The notes under the pieces: generated by a model | Databases searched by the model: none | Seen by the model: only the letters and a program-made list of their open reading frames with translations | Told to the model about the DNA's origin: nothing | Translations under genes and position numbers: made by a program | Assembly: GCF_003144195.1 (NCBI RefSeq) | Contig: NW_020290005.1 | Span: forward strand, 248,001-312,000 | Source: Ceraceosorus guamensis | Lineage: Eukaryota; Basidiomycota; Exobasidiomycetes; Ceraceosorales; Ceraceosoraceae | Direction of reading: 5' to 3' | DNA length: 64,000 nucleotides | Part shown: in pieces, positions 1 through 11,700 of the stretch | Layout: the number at the start of each line of letters is the position of its first letter | How positions within the stretch are numbered: position 1 is the stretch's first letter

Positions 1-588
1 AGCAGCAATATAGATGGCCGCGCGGGCGTGTGGACGGATGTGCGCGGTAGATAATCACACTCGTCAGACTCGCGCGTGACTTTTGACCGCAACTGCGACT
101 GCGACTGCACACAATCACGAGGGAAAGCCACTCAGCGCTTACACTTCTGACTGTATGCACTCACCTCTCACTGCTCGCCTCTTGCACGCAAGGCATCATC
201 TGACTGCTCAAAGCCCAGGGCTAGCACGAAGACGTACATCTGCTTTGACATTCGGATATCTGCATCGGGCACCTTTGTCATCGGGCCACCCCTTCGATTG
301 TCGTCTCTTCACTTTGACCTGTTCGGCTTTCACACATTGACAAGAACGAAGGAAAGCGGGCGATCAGGAGTGCGAGGAAGAGCACAAGCATACGCGCCGC
401 CCTTACTTGGATCATCTGAGCTGATAGCGGAAGCAATCGCCTGCCTTGGAACCTTCGGTCAACGTGCCAGCTTGTGCAAGCGCGGTCAGACGAAGGTCAC
501 GAGGGACAGATATTCATCACTCGATCTCGCGTTCAGAGCGACTCACAGATTTGTATCGCAACGCCCACCAACCCTTTCGATAGTCAAG
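1..588. other. Upstream region of ypt7
   Basis: No gene is recognised here. The open frames at 83-340 and 298-636 begin with TTG codons or run into the first exon of ypt7 out of frame, and neither resembles a known protein. The stretch most likely holds the promoter and 5' leader of ypt7. No clear TATA box is visible. Confidence 0.5.
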
Positions 589-2024
589 ATGGCTACGCGC
601 AAGAAGGTGCTGCTCAAGGTCAGTAAAGAATTGTAAGCAGCGGGAAAGCGTGCGGTTGGGTGCTGTGCAACCTGAGACAGCATCTGGAAGCTCGTCGATT
701 AGTCATGTCCCCTAGTAGGAAAGGGAGACTGGTCCCAATGCCTTGGTCTCCATCTGCCACCTTTTTGCTCATCCTCTCTCCCTTCTTGCCACCTCTCCGT
801 CTGTCTTCGGAACAGGTCATCGTGAGTGGGCTCGAGTCTTGTTCGATGGGAGTGTGCCGCAGCTGAAGCTTCTGCTCCCTCTTTTTGCTCTTGCGGTTGC
901 TTAGATCCTCGGCGATTCTGGTGTGGGCAAAACGTCGCTGATGAATCAATGTGAGTAAGCAAGAGGGAGCTCAAATCGAATTTTGAGACAAGCGGCCAAT
1001 TGGTTGATGGAATGATGGTCATGTGGTCACGTACAGATGTCAACAAGCGCTTTTCGAGCTCTTACAAGGCCACCATTGGAGCCGACTTTCTCACTCGAGA
1101 GGTCTTGGTCGATGATCGATTGGTGACGATGCAGGTGAGCCAATGCGGCCATTGTCCTTGTCGTCAATAGCCAGCTCTGGGGTTGATGAAGACTTCGCTC
1201 ACTTGTTCGTCGCCTGCATCTGTCTGCAACAGCTGTGGGACACGGCCGGGCAAGAACGTTTCCAATCCCTCGGAGTGGCATTCTACAGAGGTGCAGACTG
1301 CTGCGTGCTGGTCTACGATGTCAACTCTGCCAAATCTTTCGAGACTCTGGATAGCTGGAGAGACGAATTCCTGATTCAGGCTGCTCCTCATGATCCTGAA
1401 AACTTCCCATTCGTCGTCCTCGGCAACAAGATCGATGTAGAGGAGAGCAAGAGGATGGTGAGTCCTGTGCGGTGCTGAGCAAGCGGGAGGATAGTGATGT
1501 GCACGAGAGCGGCAGTGGACGTGAAAAGGCTGCAAAGGGACCAAGTTGCAGTTGCCTGGCAAAAAGCAACGATGTCCGTGACGAGCACATCTTCGACGAC
1601 GGGAGTGTCGGGGCTGCACCGCTGCTCTGAGTGGGAGGGTCATCGCCCAGATCATGATTGCGTTGCTGTGATGCCCTGCCACCTCAACTTTCGTGCTGAC
1701 CAACTTGCCTTTCGTCATATCGCCCGCAGGTCTCTCAGAAGCGAGCAATGAACTGGTGCGCTTCCAAAGGAGGTATCCCATATTTCGAGACGAGCTCAAA
1801 GGATGGCATCAATGTAGAGAGCGCTTTCCAGACCATCGCAAAGGTCAGTGTTTCGGTAGACACATCATTCGACTTTCCGAGGAGAGGTGGCAAGGGAAGC
1901 TGACGCCCTTTATGAACCCTTTTAGAATGCTTTGCAACAAGAGGCGGAAGCTGAGCTCTACTCGGAGTATCCCGACCCGATCAGGCTCGATTCTGATGCT
2001 CCGCAATCAGGCTGCAACTGCTAG
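589..2024 (+). CDS. ypt7: Rab GTPase Ypt7 (Rab7), vacuole fusion
   Basis: Rab7-family small GTPase that acts on late endosomes and the vacuole and recruits HOPS for homotypic vacuole fusion. Seven exons: 589-618, 816-821, 905-950, 1037-1134, 1233-1457, 1730-1843 and 1926-2024. They sum to 618 bases, giving 205 residues against about 208 in yeast Ypt7. The start [10 protein letters not shown] matches the family. The P-loop GDSGVGKTS (residues 15-23), switch [20 protein letters not shown]4 GNKID and G5 ETSSK are all intact. The C terminus ends SGCNC, a C-x-C geranylgeranylation signal. Exon 2 is only six bases and supplies the Val-Ile of KVIILGDSG. It is flanked by AG and GTGAGT, and no other arrangement restores this invariant peptide. 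All introns are GT-AG. The gene converges on the Vsb1-like gene with 447 bases between stop codons. Confidence 0.95.
816..821 (+). other. ypt7: 6-base microexon of ypt7
   Basis: The bases GTCATC lie between an acceptor (AACAG) and a donor (GTGAGT). They encode Val-Ile in frame between exon 1, which ends in KVLLK, and exon 3, which starts [10 protein letters not shown]. Rab7 proteins have VI at this position. Without these bases the protein would lose two strand residues before the P-loop, although the frame would be kept. Confidence 0.9.
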
Positions 2025-2471
2025 ACAGCACACGCAGAGGTACGAGACAGTCGCCCAATTTGAGCTCATCTCGCAATCCTCCCCTCCTTCCACACTTGGT
2101 CTGCTTTGTCGTGCCATCCACCAACCTCCCCGCAAGAGAGCCAGCTCTTCTGCATTTGGCCTCGTCCACTTTGTCCGTTCGCGCTTCTCTCGAATGGTCC
2201 AGCTATACAATTCCAGCCCAGCCCCGCAGTGTTGCAGTTAAGATAACAATTTACCTAAAGGCTCCCAAGCTATCTCGCTGCGCTAGTCAAACCAACCTTT
2301 TTCATCTCACATCGTGCGCAGCCTACACACGCGAAACTGGCACCTCCAAAAAGCTTGTCGCGTACGCTTCGGTGGCTATTGATTGAGTGCAAGTTGTCAG
2401 GCACAAGGTAGACTTTTGCGGTCTCGATATCGAATGTGGGGCTTGCCTCTAAATTACCATCGTATACATTA
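2025..2471. other. Convergent 3' region between ypt7 and the SulP gene
   Basis: 447 bases between two stop codons, expected to hold both 3' UTRs and poly(A) sites. The open frames here (for example 2060-2386) resemble nothing and are taken as noise. Confidence 0.5.
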
Positions 2472-5400
2472 TCAGGATAACCTGCTGACCAGATAAGACA
2501 TCAATCCAGCGCTCTCCTCGTTCGAAGCTCGCAAAAGCATGCGTATAAAGATGCTAAACGTCTTTGCAGAACCGTTTTCCATCTCCGAAAGCGACCTCCT
2601 GTCCATGCGCCAAAGCGTACAGTCCGAGTCCGCAAAAGCAGTCGTGTTGCGAGGTTCTCGCGCAAGGAACGTCATCTGCACGTCCGCAATGGAAAAAAGT
2701 TTGCGGCAGAGTCAGCCACGCTGCGTGTCGGCGCGCGCGCGCGCGCGCACCGCTAATCACGTTCGAGAATCTCACCTCGCCAGCAATCGTGCCCGCAAGC
2801 ATCGCCTCATTGATTTCGTACCCCTCTTGGAAGTCGTACCTAGCTTTCAAGATGCCAGCCTGGATCAAATACACTGTGCAAGAGAGAGTATCAGGTCACG
2901 TGCTGGTCGCACAAGTAATTGTTCTGACTCACTCGCGTCAGACTCATCACCGCGCTCCCAAAGGGTCTCGCCAGCGGACAAGTGAAGAGGTTCAAAGCTC
3001 TTCGCGAGCTCCATGAAGATCTTCTCGCCCGCCTGAGGATCTCTGTAAGCCTGGAACGTTGCCATGAGGAGAGGAAGAGGCTGCACACGTGGAACTGGTG
3101 GAGCTTGGATGGCAACCTCTGCGGGAGTGCTGGGAGCGGCAGCCGACGTGGAGGGATTTGTTCCGCCTTCTTCGACACCAGCAGCAGCCCGCACAGCAGC
3201 CATTGCGTCCGAGGTTCCTTTTGCAGCTTCTATCGCGGCTTCTTGCAGATGATGTCTGCGTGGAGAATTTTCAAAGGCTTCATCCAACACGAATGCGGGC
3301 TTTCTCTTCTTGTCCGGCATATCGAGACCATCGCCAGCAGCCACCGACGCCTGCGTGAATTGTTTCCCCGCAGCAAGGCCCGAAGCATACATGCTGCGCA
3401 GAAATTGGTTTTCGGTCCACTCCAAAGCCTCGTTCAGATGCTGGAAGATCTCTAGCCTGACTCCCTCATGGATGTCGACTGCGCGAAGAGCATCGCCGAC
3501 GTCGCTGTCAGGCGCTAGTCCACAGAATACCAGGACCACATCTTTGGCGTCCAGCAGGCGTGACACGCGGGTAAAGGCCTCCGCTGCACTGAAGTCGATG
3601 CCTGATACCAAGCTAAAGTCGACGATGAGAAAACGAATGGGGTTGCGCTGCCAAGCTGCAATGTCAAGAGCTCGCCGCATCAGCTCCTCAACGGAGGAAA
3701 TGTTTGCAAAGTACAGGAAGCCCTGTGTAGAGCGAGGTGTGATCATCAGATGGGCAGACTAGCCATATGAACGCAGGGAACTGCGACGCACCTGCAATTT
3801 CACGATCTGCGTTTGACTGCCTACGGCATCAAGGAAATGCCTTTGAGTAGCGTGCCTGCGAACCGTGCTTCTGGCAATGCTACCGTCCAACACCGCCCGA
3901 ATGACCCTGCGCTTGGACGTCTGAATGACAAAGAAACAGCAGGCGAGAATAATGCCCACCAGGATGCCTACCACGAAGTCATCTGCGACCGAAAAAGAAG
4001 CCTGAGCCCGGTGCTGCGAAGGGGACACTGCGGCATCTCGACTCACAATACGTCATGACCGCAATGATTGCCACGATTGTGAAATACTCCCAACGATTCA
4101 CTCGTCCAATCGTGTCCCATAGCGCCTCTTTCACAAGATCGATGCCAAGCACGAAGATAAGAGCTCCCACCACGACGATAGGCAGGTAGCTGATAGCCCC
4201 AGGACCGGCAATGAGGATGCCTGCAGTACCAGCGGCGAGCATCACACCTGAAAGGCGACTACCGCCGCCCACGCGATAGAAGAGGACGGAGTTGACGTAG
4301 CAGAGATAGTTTGGCACAGATCCAAGCAGACCCGCCAAGATGTTCGACACACCATGAGCCACAAGTTCGCGGTCGGTGTCGAGGTTATCCTCACCGACGC
4401 TGACAGCGAGCGCGGGGACATTGAGTGGGACGTGCAGAATGCTGAAGAAAGTGAGCGCAAGTTGCGTCGGCATGGTCGACCAGAGAGCCGTGAGACTGGT
4501 TTTGCGGAAGTCAAAGTAGGTGTAGAATCTCCAGAATGGTGTGTTGCCGGCATCGCCGATGTCGAACACCCAGCCATGATCTCTAAGGAATGGCAAGGTT
4601 TGTCGACCGGCACCAACCACGAATGCATAGAAGAGCACTGGCAGCACCAAGAAATATGCTGGAAAGATCAGCGGGTGGTGGAATCTGGCGGTGATAAGTC
4701 TGAGCAGAATGGCAAGACCAAGTGCTGGGGCCCAATGAGCCACCATGTCCCAGCTCTGAGTGAAGTACTGGAAGGTCGGCAGATCCCAATTGAAACCTCC
4801 CTCAGACTTGAGCTGGCCGGCCACCTCCATGCCAGTCTCGATCAGGAACACACCGACGCCTCCGATGCAGCCGACAAGGATGTGCCGCGGGAAGAAGCCG
4901 ATGAGCACGCCGAGTCGGAAGTATCCCAACAGCAAGAAAACGACGCCAGCAAAGATGGAAGAGAGGGCAAATGACACGATTGTGGTCGAGATGACTGCTG
5001 CGGCATCCTCGTCCCCTAGCTCATTGATAATGCCTTGCACCAGAATGTGGAAAAAGGGCACGACCTCGATCATCATGGAGCCCTGCAGTGGAGAGAGGGA
5101 GGTAGGTGACAGCGTCAAAGAGCTGCACCGCGATGCGTGACCGCAGTCCAACGATCACTCACATTACCTCCGCGAAAGATGGAACCTCCAAGGGAGTACA
5201 CGAGTTGACTAATGACGCAGGTGACAAAGAACATAGATACGCCGTCGCCTCCGAAATCAGAGAAGATCGGATACGAGTTTGGAAAGATGATGAGTCCGTA
5301 AGAAACGCCGTCGAGCACGTTGAGCAAAAGTCCCAAGATGACAGCGGGCAATAGTCGCACCGGTTCGACGCTGGCATTTCCGACGTCCCGCCAGGTCAGC

Positions 5401-6953
5401 TTCTTGAGGGACTCGAAGGCATCGCGGAGATGATTCAAAGGGTTCGAAATGTCTTTCACCTTTCTCGTCCCTTTTCCCGGTCGCAGGCCCGTCGGCAAAA
5501 GCCTCCACCAGGGCGGCAAGGCTTGCTGCGACCACTGATTCGTCTCTGAGCTTCCAACAGCAAGTGCATGGCCTTGGGATGTGTAGGAGGCGTCAGGAGC
5601 GACGGGTGTCCGAGCTCGTCCATGCGCCTCTTCAGCTGCTGCCTCTGCCATAGCAGCAGCAAGAACTCCTGATCCGTAAACGGACTGACTCATGTCGTGG
5701 CCGGCGCTCTGAGCGCCGCGCCATGACCTGACGCTGAAGCCAGACTCGCCCGCATGCGCATCTTCAGCGCCGTGCTCCCCGTGGATGCCAGGGACGGAGA
5801 TGGCGGACGCGCCCATGGACTGGGCAGAGCGCGCGTCCGACCTTGACCATCCTCTGCTCTTCGCGGAGGAGGCAGCGCCGTACGCAGATTGACGAGCTCG
5901 AGCTTTTGAAGCAGATCCGTTCGCGCGAAGCAACGGAGTCGCTTCCCCAGCTTCGAGATCTGCGAGTGCGAGACCGGCTCGGGGCGTAGTGTCGTCTGTT
6001 GGTCCTTGTGAGTCTACAGTGACGTTTGGCGAGCGTGCACCAGCAACTGGAGTGCTCTCATTGCTCGCCGATGGAATGTCGACAGCTGCCGCTGAGCCGC
6101 CATTAAGATCCAAAGCCCTACTGAGATTGCTAGGGCCGCGCTGCTGGGATGTGTTGCTGGCAAACGACGAGGGTTTGAATGATTGAGGTCCGATCTGAAG
6201 AGAATCACAAGCCAGATTTGCGTCGGGTGGTGTTGCTGCACCACTTTCAGGCTCATCTCGCTCCTCGATACGAGACTGCGATGCGTTACTTCCCTCATCA
6301 TCAGACATCAAAGCCATTCCAGCCAGCTGTGCCGTGCTATCGCGGATCGTGTTCTGTGTGGCGGTGTAAGACCGCCCGTAAAGCCCGCCGTCCGCCATAC
6401 CAGGCTGAAAGCGACTGTGAGGATGATCGTGAGCGTGAGCATGACCTTGCAGAGGCGCGAGAGATTGACCCACTCACTAGCTGCGACCCTCTAGGTGAAA
6501 TCCTGATGAGCCAGCATTAAGGGCCCTGGTGGCCTCACCTTCACTAGCATAATCCAGCCCCGAGGTGTCGCCCGCGCCGGGGTGGTAGGTCACGCTCCGC
6601 GGCGCTCGACTCTGATGAGCTTGAGCGCTAGGCCTGCGAAGAATCGGACCGGCTGGTGCATGAGCAGCCAAAGCAGGTGCGTCGGTGGTCAGGCTTCTTG
6701 GAAAAAAGCGCTGGCCTGTAGGCGGACCTGAAAAGGGCGGCGCTAAGCTGGGGTTTGTCGAAGTAGCGCTTGTTTCGAGAAAGCCAGCAGAGACTGGCTC
6801 TGCGTTTGCAGCACTTCCTGTGCTTTGGACAGACCCTCGCCGGAATGGACTGGATAGAAAGCCTCCTCGTCGAGCGCTTGGGGTGATCTGGGCTGCTGCT
6901 GCGGCGTCTGCGCTCTGGGTGTTCGGCGCTATTACCCCCTCTGACAAAATCAT
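2472..6953 (-). CDS. SulP-family transporter with STAS and cNMP-binding-like domains (Vsb1/YGR125W type)
   Basis: Multipass SLC26/SulP transporter of the subgroup that includes yeast Vsb1 (YGR125W), a vacuolar protein linked to basic amino acid storage. Exons in transcript order: 6953-6478, 6414-5163, 5082-4047, 3982-3792, 3722-2933, 2873-2776 and 2675-2472. The total is 4047 bases, 1348 residues, against about 1036 in yeast. The first roughly 480 residues are low-complexity and rich in Ser, Ala and Gly. The membrane core starts near residue 505 ([16 protein letters not shown]) and includes the signature [15 protein letters not shown] domain follows ([20 protein letters not shown]). The C-terminal 110 residues look like a cyclic-nucleotide-binding fold ([22 protein letters not shown], then [16 protein letters not shown]). 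The sulfate-transporter family name does not establish the substrate. Ypt7, next door, also acts at the vacuole; this may be chance. The ATG at 6953 is the first in frame; a short upstream exon is not excluded. Confidence 0.88.
2731..2748. repeat. (GC)9 tract inside intron 6 of the SulP gene
   Basis: Nine uninterrupted GC dinucleotides lie within intron 2676-2775. Alternating GC of this length can adopt Z-DNA and is prone to slippage. It sits between the donor and acceptor of the exon pair encoding the cNMP-like domain. Confidence 0.9.
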
Positions 6954-8790
6954 CGGGACGATAGAGATGGAAGAGCAAGGTCAGCAGAAATACAGGAGCC
7001 ACGCAAGAGCGGACGACGCAAATCGAATGTGAAATACGGGCAGCACGGGCGGAATCGAGTTGCGTGTGAACGTAGGCGGCGTCTGAGTGATGACGCTCGT
7101 CGCAGAGCGTATGAAGCAATCGAGTTCATTGCACGGCTCGGCCCGGCCGCGAGGCTCCCCGACCCGCTGCTCGGGCGCGTGTGAAGGATACCGCAATAAG
7201 ACGACCACTCCTACTCACCGGAGAGGCCTTGGTCTTCGCTACCTCGACGAAAGAGACGTGACATATTTTGGCTTTGATGCGGGGTTCTGCGACTTCTGAC
7301 TTCGGGGCTAGGCAAGGGGACCTTCTCCAGCAGTAATGTAAAGAATGCTGGCTTGTGCCCGTGGTGGAATCTGGATTCAGATTCGGCATGCACCTTGGCT
7401 TTGACGCGATCGAATGTGGGCCAGCCTGGTCCTTGCGAGGGATGGCGCTACAGGACGTGCCCTGAGCTGAAGTCGAAATGAGCAAGAGTTTGGTGACGAA
7501 GCGCTGGGTGAGTTGGAGTTGATGTATGACGCAACCATTGGGATGAATGGCGTCAAGGCTGTTGGTGGAAAGGTATGAGCGTGGAAGGTTGCGGCGGTCG
7601 CGGAGGCATGATCATCTATCTATACTTGCATCATCGACACTCATCGCAACAAGTGTGATCTTGTCGCGCACATAGCGCGCGCAGGCGCTGCAGAGCTACC
7701 GGGTACGTGTATGTGTGCAGCAAGCAACCCAAGTCACGGGTGATGAAGTGCGAATCTTCGCTCGCGCATCGAATTTCGATGATCAGCCACCACAGCGAAC
7801 ATAGAGAGCAGAGCTAGCCGTGCCCTGCGATTACACTCATCATTGACTCTGCAATCGTGAATGCCGCACTTCGTCACTCGATCTCGGTCCTCTGCGCTAC
7901 TCATTCCGAGCGTCTACTACAACAACTACTTGCGCTGTGGCGACTGTGGTACCTGCGTGGCACCGCGGACCATGGCGCATCACAACTCGCGACTTGGAAC
8001 ATTCATCAAATTCGTAATTTCGTGCACGCTGCGCTTTGCGCTGCGCACTCAACGCGGGTGAAGTCACGAATGGGTGGTTTGGGAACAGCTAGGGGAGCAG
8101 CAGCGGAATATACTTACGCCGTCATGACTTGTATTCTTGGTTTGTACCGCTGAACTTGCATGCATGCAACGGTTGAAGATTAGATACGGCGGCAAGCCTC
8201 ATTCATCTGCACCTCGTTTCGATCGAGCGCGGCCATGAGGTATGGAAGGTATACCGCGGCACAACAAGCTGCGCAGGTTGCAGCCACAGATTCACCCGTC
8301 AACACGTGATTGCACAGTCACAGTGACTCCGACCATTCAAAAATTGGTCCCTTCTTTTCCATGTTGAATGTGGAGATTGTTCCAGAATGTCGACAAGAGG
8401 GCGACCGATGCAATGCATGCATGCCGCTCATGCTTAAACTCCGAGGCGCGAGCTTGCCATACTCTCCCGGCCGTCAGCAGGGCAAATGAGCGATTTTTGC
8501 TCATCAGAAGATGCCGCTAGCCCTGCCGGAGAGCGCTGCTTGATTCGCAACAGCCTTGAGCGAGGCATTCTCCCTCGTTCATCCGACGTTGCACGTACAT
8601 CGCGTGTACCTCTTCTCTGTATATATACAACGCTTACCGATCACGGACTCGCTGTATCTGTCCAATCCCTACTATTCCCATACTTCAAGCCGCGCACAGA
8701 GGCTGCGGAGGCTATCTGGGAAACTGCGTGTGATCATCCTACGCAGCTCGTTTCGCCACTTCGGGGCAGAGGTCCGCCCCGCTCATCGCC
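6954..8790. other. Divergent promoter region between the SulP gene and ccc2
   Basis: 1.8 kb with no recognisable gene. It holds a TATA-like element at about 8619-8630 on the ccc2 side, a 14-base TGCATGCA-type palindrome at 8157-8170 and a second TGCATGCATGC at about 8414-8424. The open frames at 7126-7485 (-) and 7857-8153 (+) match no family and start at non-ATG codons or lack context. Confidence 0.5.
8619..8630 (+). promoter_or_regulatory. TATA-box-like element upstream of ccc2
   Basis: The sequence GTATATATACAA lies about 160 bases before the ccc2 start codon and is symmetrical around TATATATA. Position and composition fit a core promoter; no transcription start can be read from sequence alone. 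Confidence 0.5.
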
Positions 8791-11700
8791 ATGAGCCGCG
8801 CTCCGCGCGTGATGTTGAGGACGACGCTGGCCATCCCAGCCATACACTGCCCCTCATGCGTGGAACACATTCGCAGCCTGCTCAGCTCCCTCTCGCACCG
8901 AATCGAAGCGAGCGTTTCCATCTCTGGCATCACAGCTTCCTCGGCTTCCTCTGCGAAGAAGCAAGGCCTGTGTGCAACGCCGATCGCAGATGTTTCAGTC
9001 TCGCTCATCGACAGCACTGTCTCCTTCACGCATCCTGCTTGCCCGCAGAAAGCTCCAACGAGCTCCATTCTGGACAAGGCATACGTGATCAGTCTGCTTA
9101 GTCAAGTACACGACGCGCTTGGCGCAGATGGGTACACTCCACAAGGAGCAGAGACGCGCGAGCTCGGCGCTCGTCCCAGCCACGGCAGGTCCCTCTCTCT
9201 ACCATGGCTCGACTCTGTGGAAGCTTTCGATGCGGATCTGCCTGCAAACGCAACGGTATCGCCGTCCTCAGCTTTGCCCACCTCTTCGTCTTTCTCCGCT
9301 TCGCTCTCCAACTTGAGATCACTGGTGAATCCCTTCCGTCATGACACGGAGGGCAAAGACAAAGGCAATGCGGTCCGCACGGAGGAGCGCTGGCGGCGAC
9401 ATTTGGAGGCTTGTGTCGCTTGTCGAGAAGAGGCGCAGCATACAGTCAATCGAAGGCCAGGTCACGCTGCGAGCTCCGACACGCAACCCCCCGACGGCCC
9501 GGATGAGTCCCGCGGGCAACCTAGCGAGGCTTTCAACGTGACGCTAGCTGTAGGTGGCATGAGTGCGTACACACGTCTGACTTCGTCCCTATCGTGCTGC
9601 TCACGTCGTGACACGTCTTTACCCCTTACAGCGTGCGCGAGCTGCACAAATGCTGTCACTGCTGCAGCAGAAAGCCTCAACGCCCCTCACCTACCCGCTC
9701 GCGTGCGTGACTTTTCTGTGGAGCTCCTTTCCAACTCTGCACGAGCTCTAGTTTCCAGCAAGGAAGATGCTGAAGCGCTAAGATCGACCATCGAAGACGC
9801 TGGTTATGACGCGACGCTGGTGAGCATCGCGTCTACAGGCTCATCAATGCACAAGCAGCAGTCGAGGCAGCACCCTACTCGCGATCACTCGAGCGGTCCA
9901 CCTGTATGGCTAGCAAATCTCGCGATTGGCGGAATGACCTGTGCATCTTGCGTAGGCAACGTCACTGGGGTAGTAAAAGCGAGCATGTCGGACAAGATTG
10001 TGATCGAATTCAATGTCTCGCTACTCGAGAATGGGGCGTCAGCGAAACTCCGTGCGGACGACAATCTCGAAGCGCAAAAATGGGCGAAAGAGATATGCCA
10101 AGCGATTCAAGACTCTGGCTATGACGCGGAGCTCGCCAGTCTCGAGCTCGACGTCGCCTCTGATGGGCATCTGCCTCATGATGGCGTCTTGGAGAGGAGC
10201 GCCAGAATACGTGTGGATGGGATGTTCTGCAATCACTGCGTATTTAAGGTCCAGCGTCATCTTTCTGCCATGATGGAGGACTTTGGACCGGCCTTTAGCG
10301 TCGAGCAAGACGACGTGACTGCTTTCAGTCTTTCGCGACCGGTGATCACCGTCTGCTATCTGCCCTCTCGAAAGTTGAATCTGCGCTCGATCATCAAAGC
10401 TCTGCAGGATTTGGATCCAGCCTTTTTCGTAGAACACCTGCCAGCGCCATCCTTGGCTTCTCGAAGCGCCAAATTGGCCCGAAAGGAGCTAATGAATTAT
10501 ATCGTCAGGCTCGCCATAGCTTGCATGTTTGTGCCGCCGACGCTCGTGCTGGGTGTGATCGCCCCGATGCTGTCTTCACATCATCCCTTGCGGCACACTT
10601 TCGATCGACCAGTGTGGGGCGGCGCTTCTCTGGGTGAGGTGTCCCTGTGGCTTTTGGCCACGCCGGTCCAATTTGGCGTAGGCTCGCTTTTCTACTCTCG
10701 ATCCATCAAGAGCTTCAAAAGTGTTTGGCGACCGGGTCGCAGCTGGTCAGAAAGGTTACTACGATGGGGCAACATGGAGGTCGGTCGCATTCTGGTTCTG
10801 TAACAGCTCAGTGTGCGCGATTTCACATTGACGCGTCGTGCTCCTCTCATCTCAGGTCCTCGTGGCACTCGGCACATCCATCTCTTACTTCGCTTCCCTC
10901 GGCTTCATGCTCGTCAATGTGGTTCGCGGTGCAAGTGCGCCCAGTGGAGAGTCTATGACGTTCTTCGACACCAGCGTCTTCCTCATTGCTTTCATCCTCT
11001 TGGGCAGGGTACTCGAGGCCTGGTCCAAGCGCAAGACTGGTGACTCTGTCGCTGCTTTGGGAGCCTTGCGCCCGTCAAAGGGACTCCTGGTGCTTTCAGA
11101 CTGTGAGCACGCCGAGAATACCGGCGGCACTGAGGAGGTAGGCGTAGAGTTGCTGGAGGTGGGCGATCTTGTGCTCGTGCCGACTGGCTCCTCGCCGCCT
11201 CTGGACAGCGTCTTAGTCATCACATCCGACTCACGCGGAGCATTGTTCGACGAGTCTAGCTTGACAGGGGAAAGCTTGCCTGCTGCCAAAGGCGACGGCG
11301 ATCAACTGTATGCCGGAACTGTCAATGTCAGCTCTCATCCGGTTACGGCTCGCGTCACTGCCGTCGTTGGTGACCAGCTGCTCGATGGGATCCTCGACGT
11401 TGTTCGCAGCGCTTCGAGCCGCAAAGCTTCTCTCGAGCGCATTGCTGATCGAGTAACGAGCATGTTCGTCCCGCTCATCGTCTATACTGCGGTGATTGTG
11501 CTCTGCACGTGGCTTTTGCTGCTCAACTACGTGTTGTCGCCCGCTTGGATCCAGAGAATGGTCCCGCATTCTGCAGAACCGGGAGCTTGGTTCATATTTG
11601 CCCTGCGCTTCGCCATCAGCTTTGTCGTCGTTGCATGTCCCTGTGGCATCGGACTTGCCGCACCCACGGCACAAATGGCCGGCATTGGCCTCGCAAGCAA

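Noticed and set aside
4354-4974. Acidic 206-codon open frame antisense to the SulP transporter
   Set aside because: It lies opposite transmembrane helices whose codons read as charged residues on the other strand; it starts at a real ATG but has no family match or promoter context.
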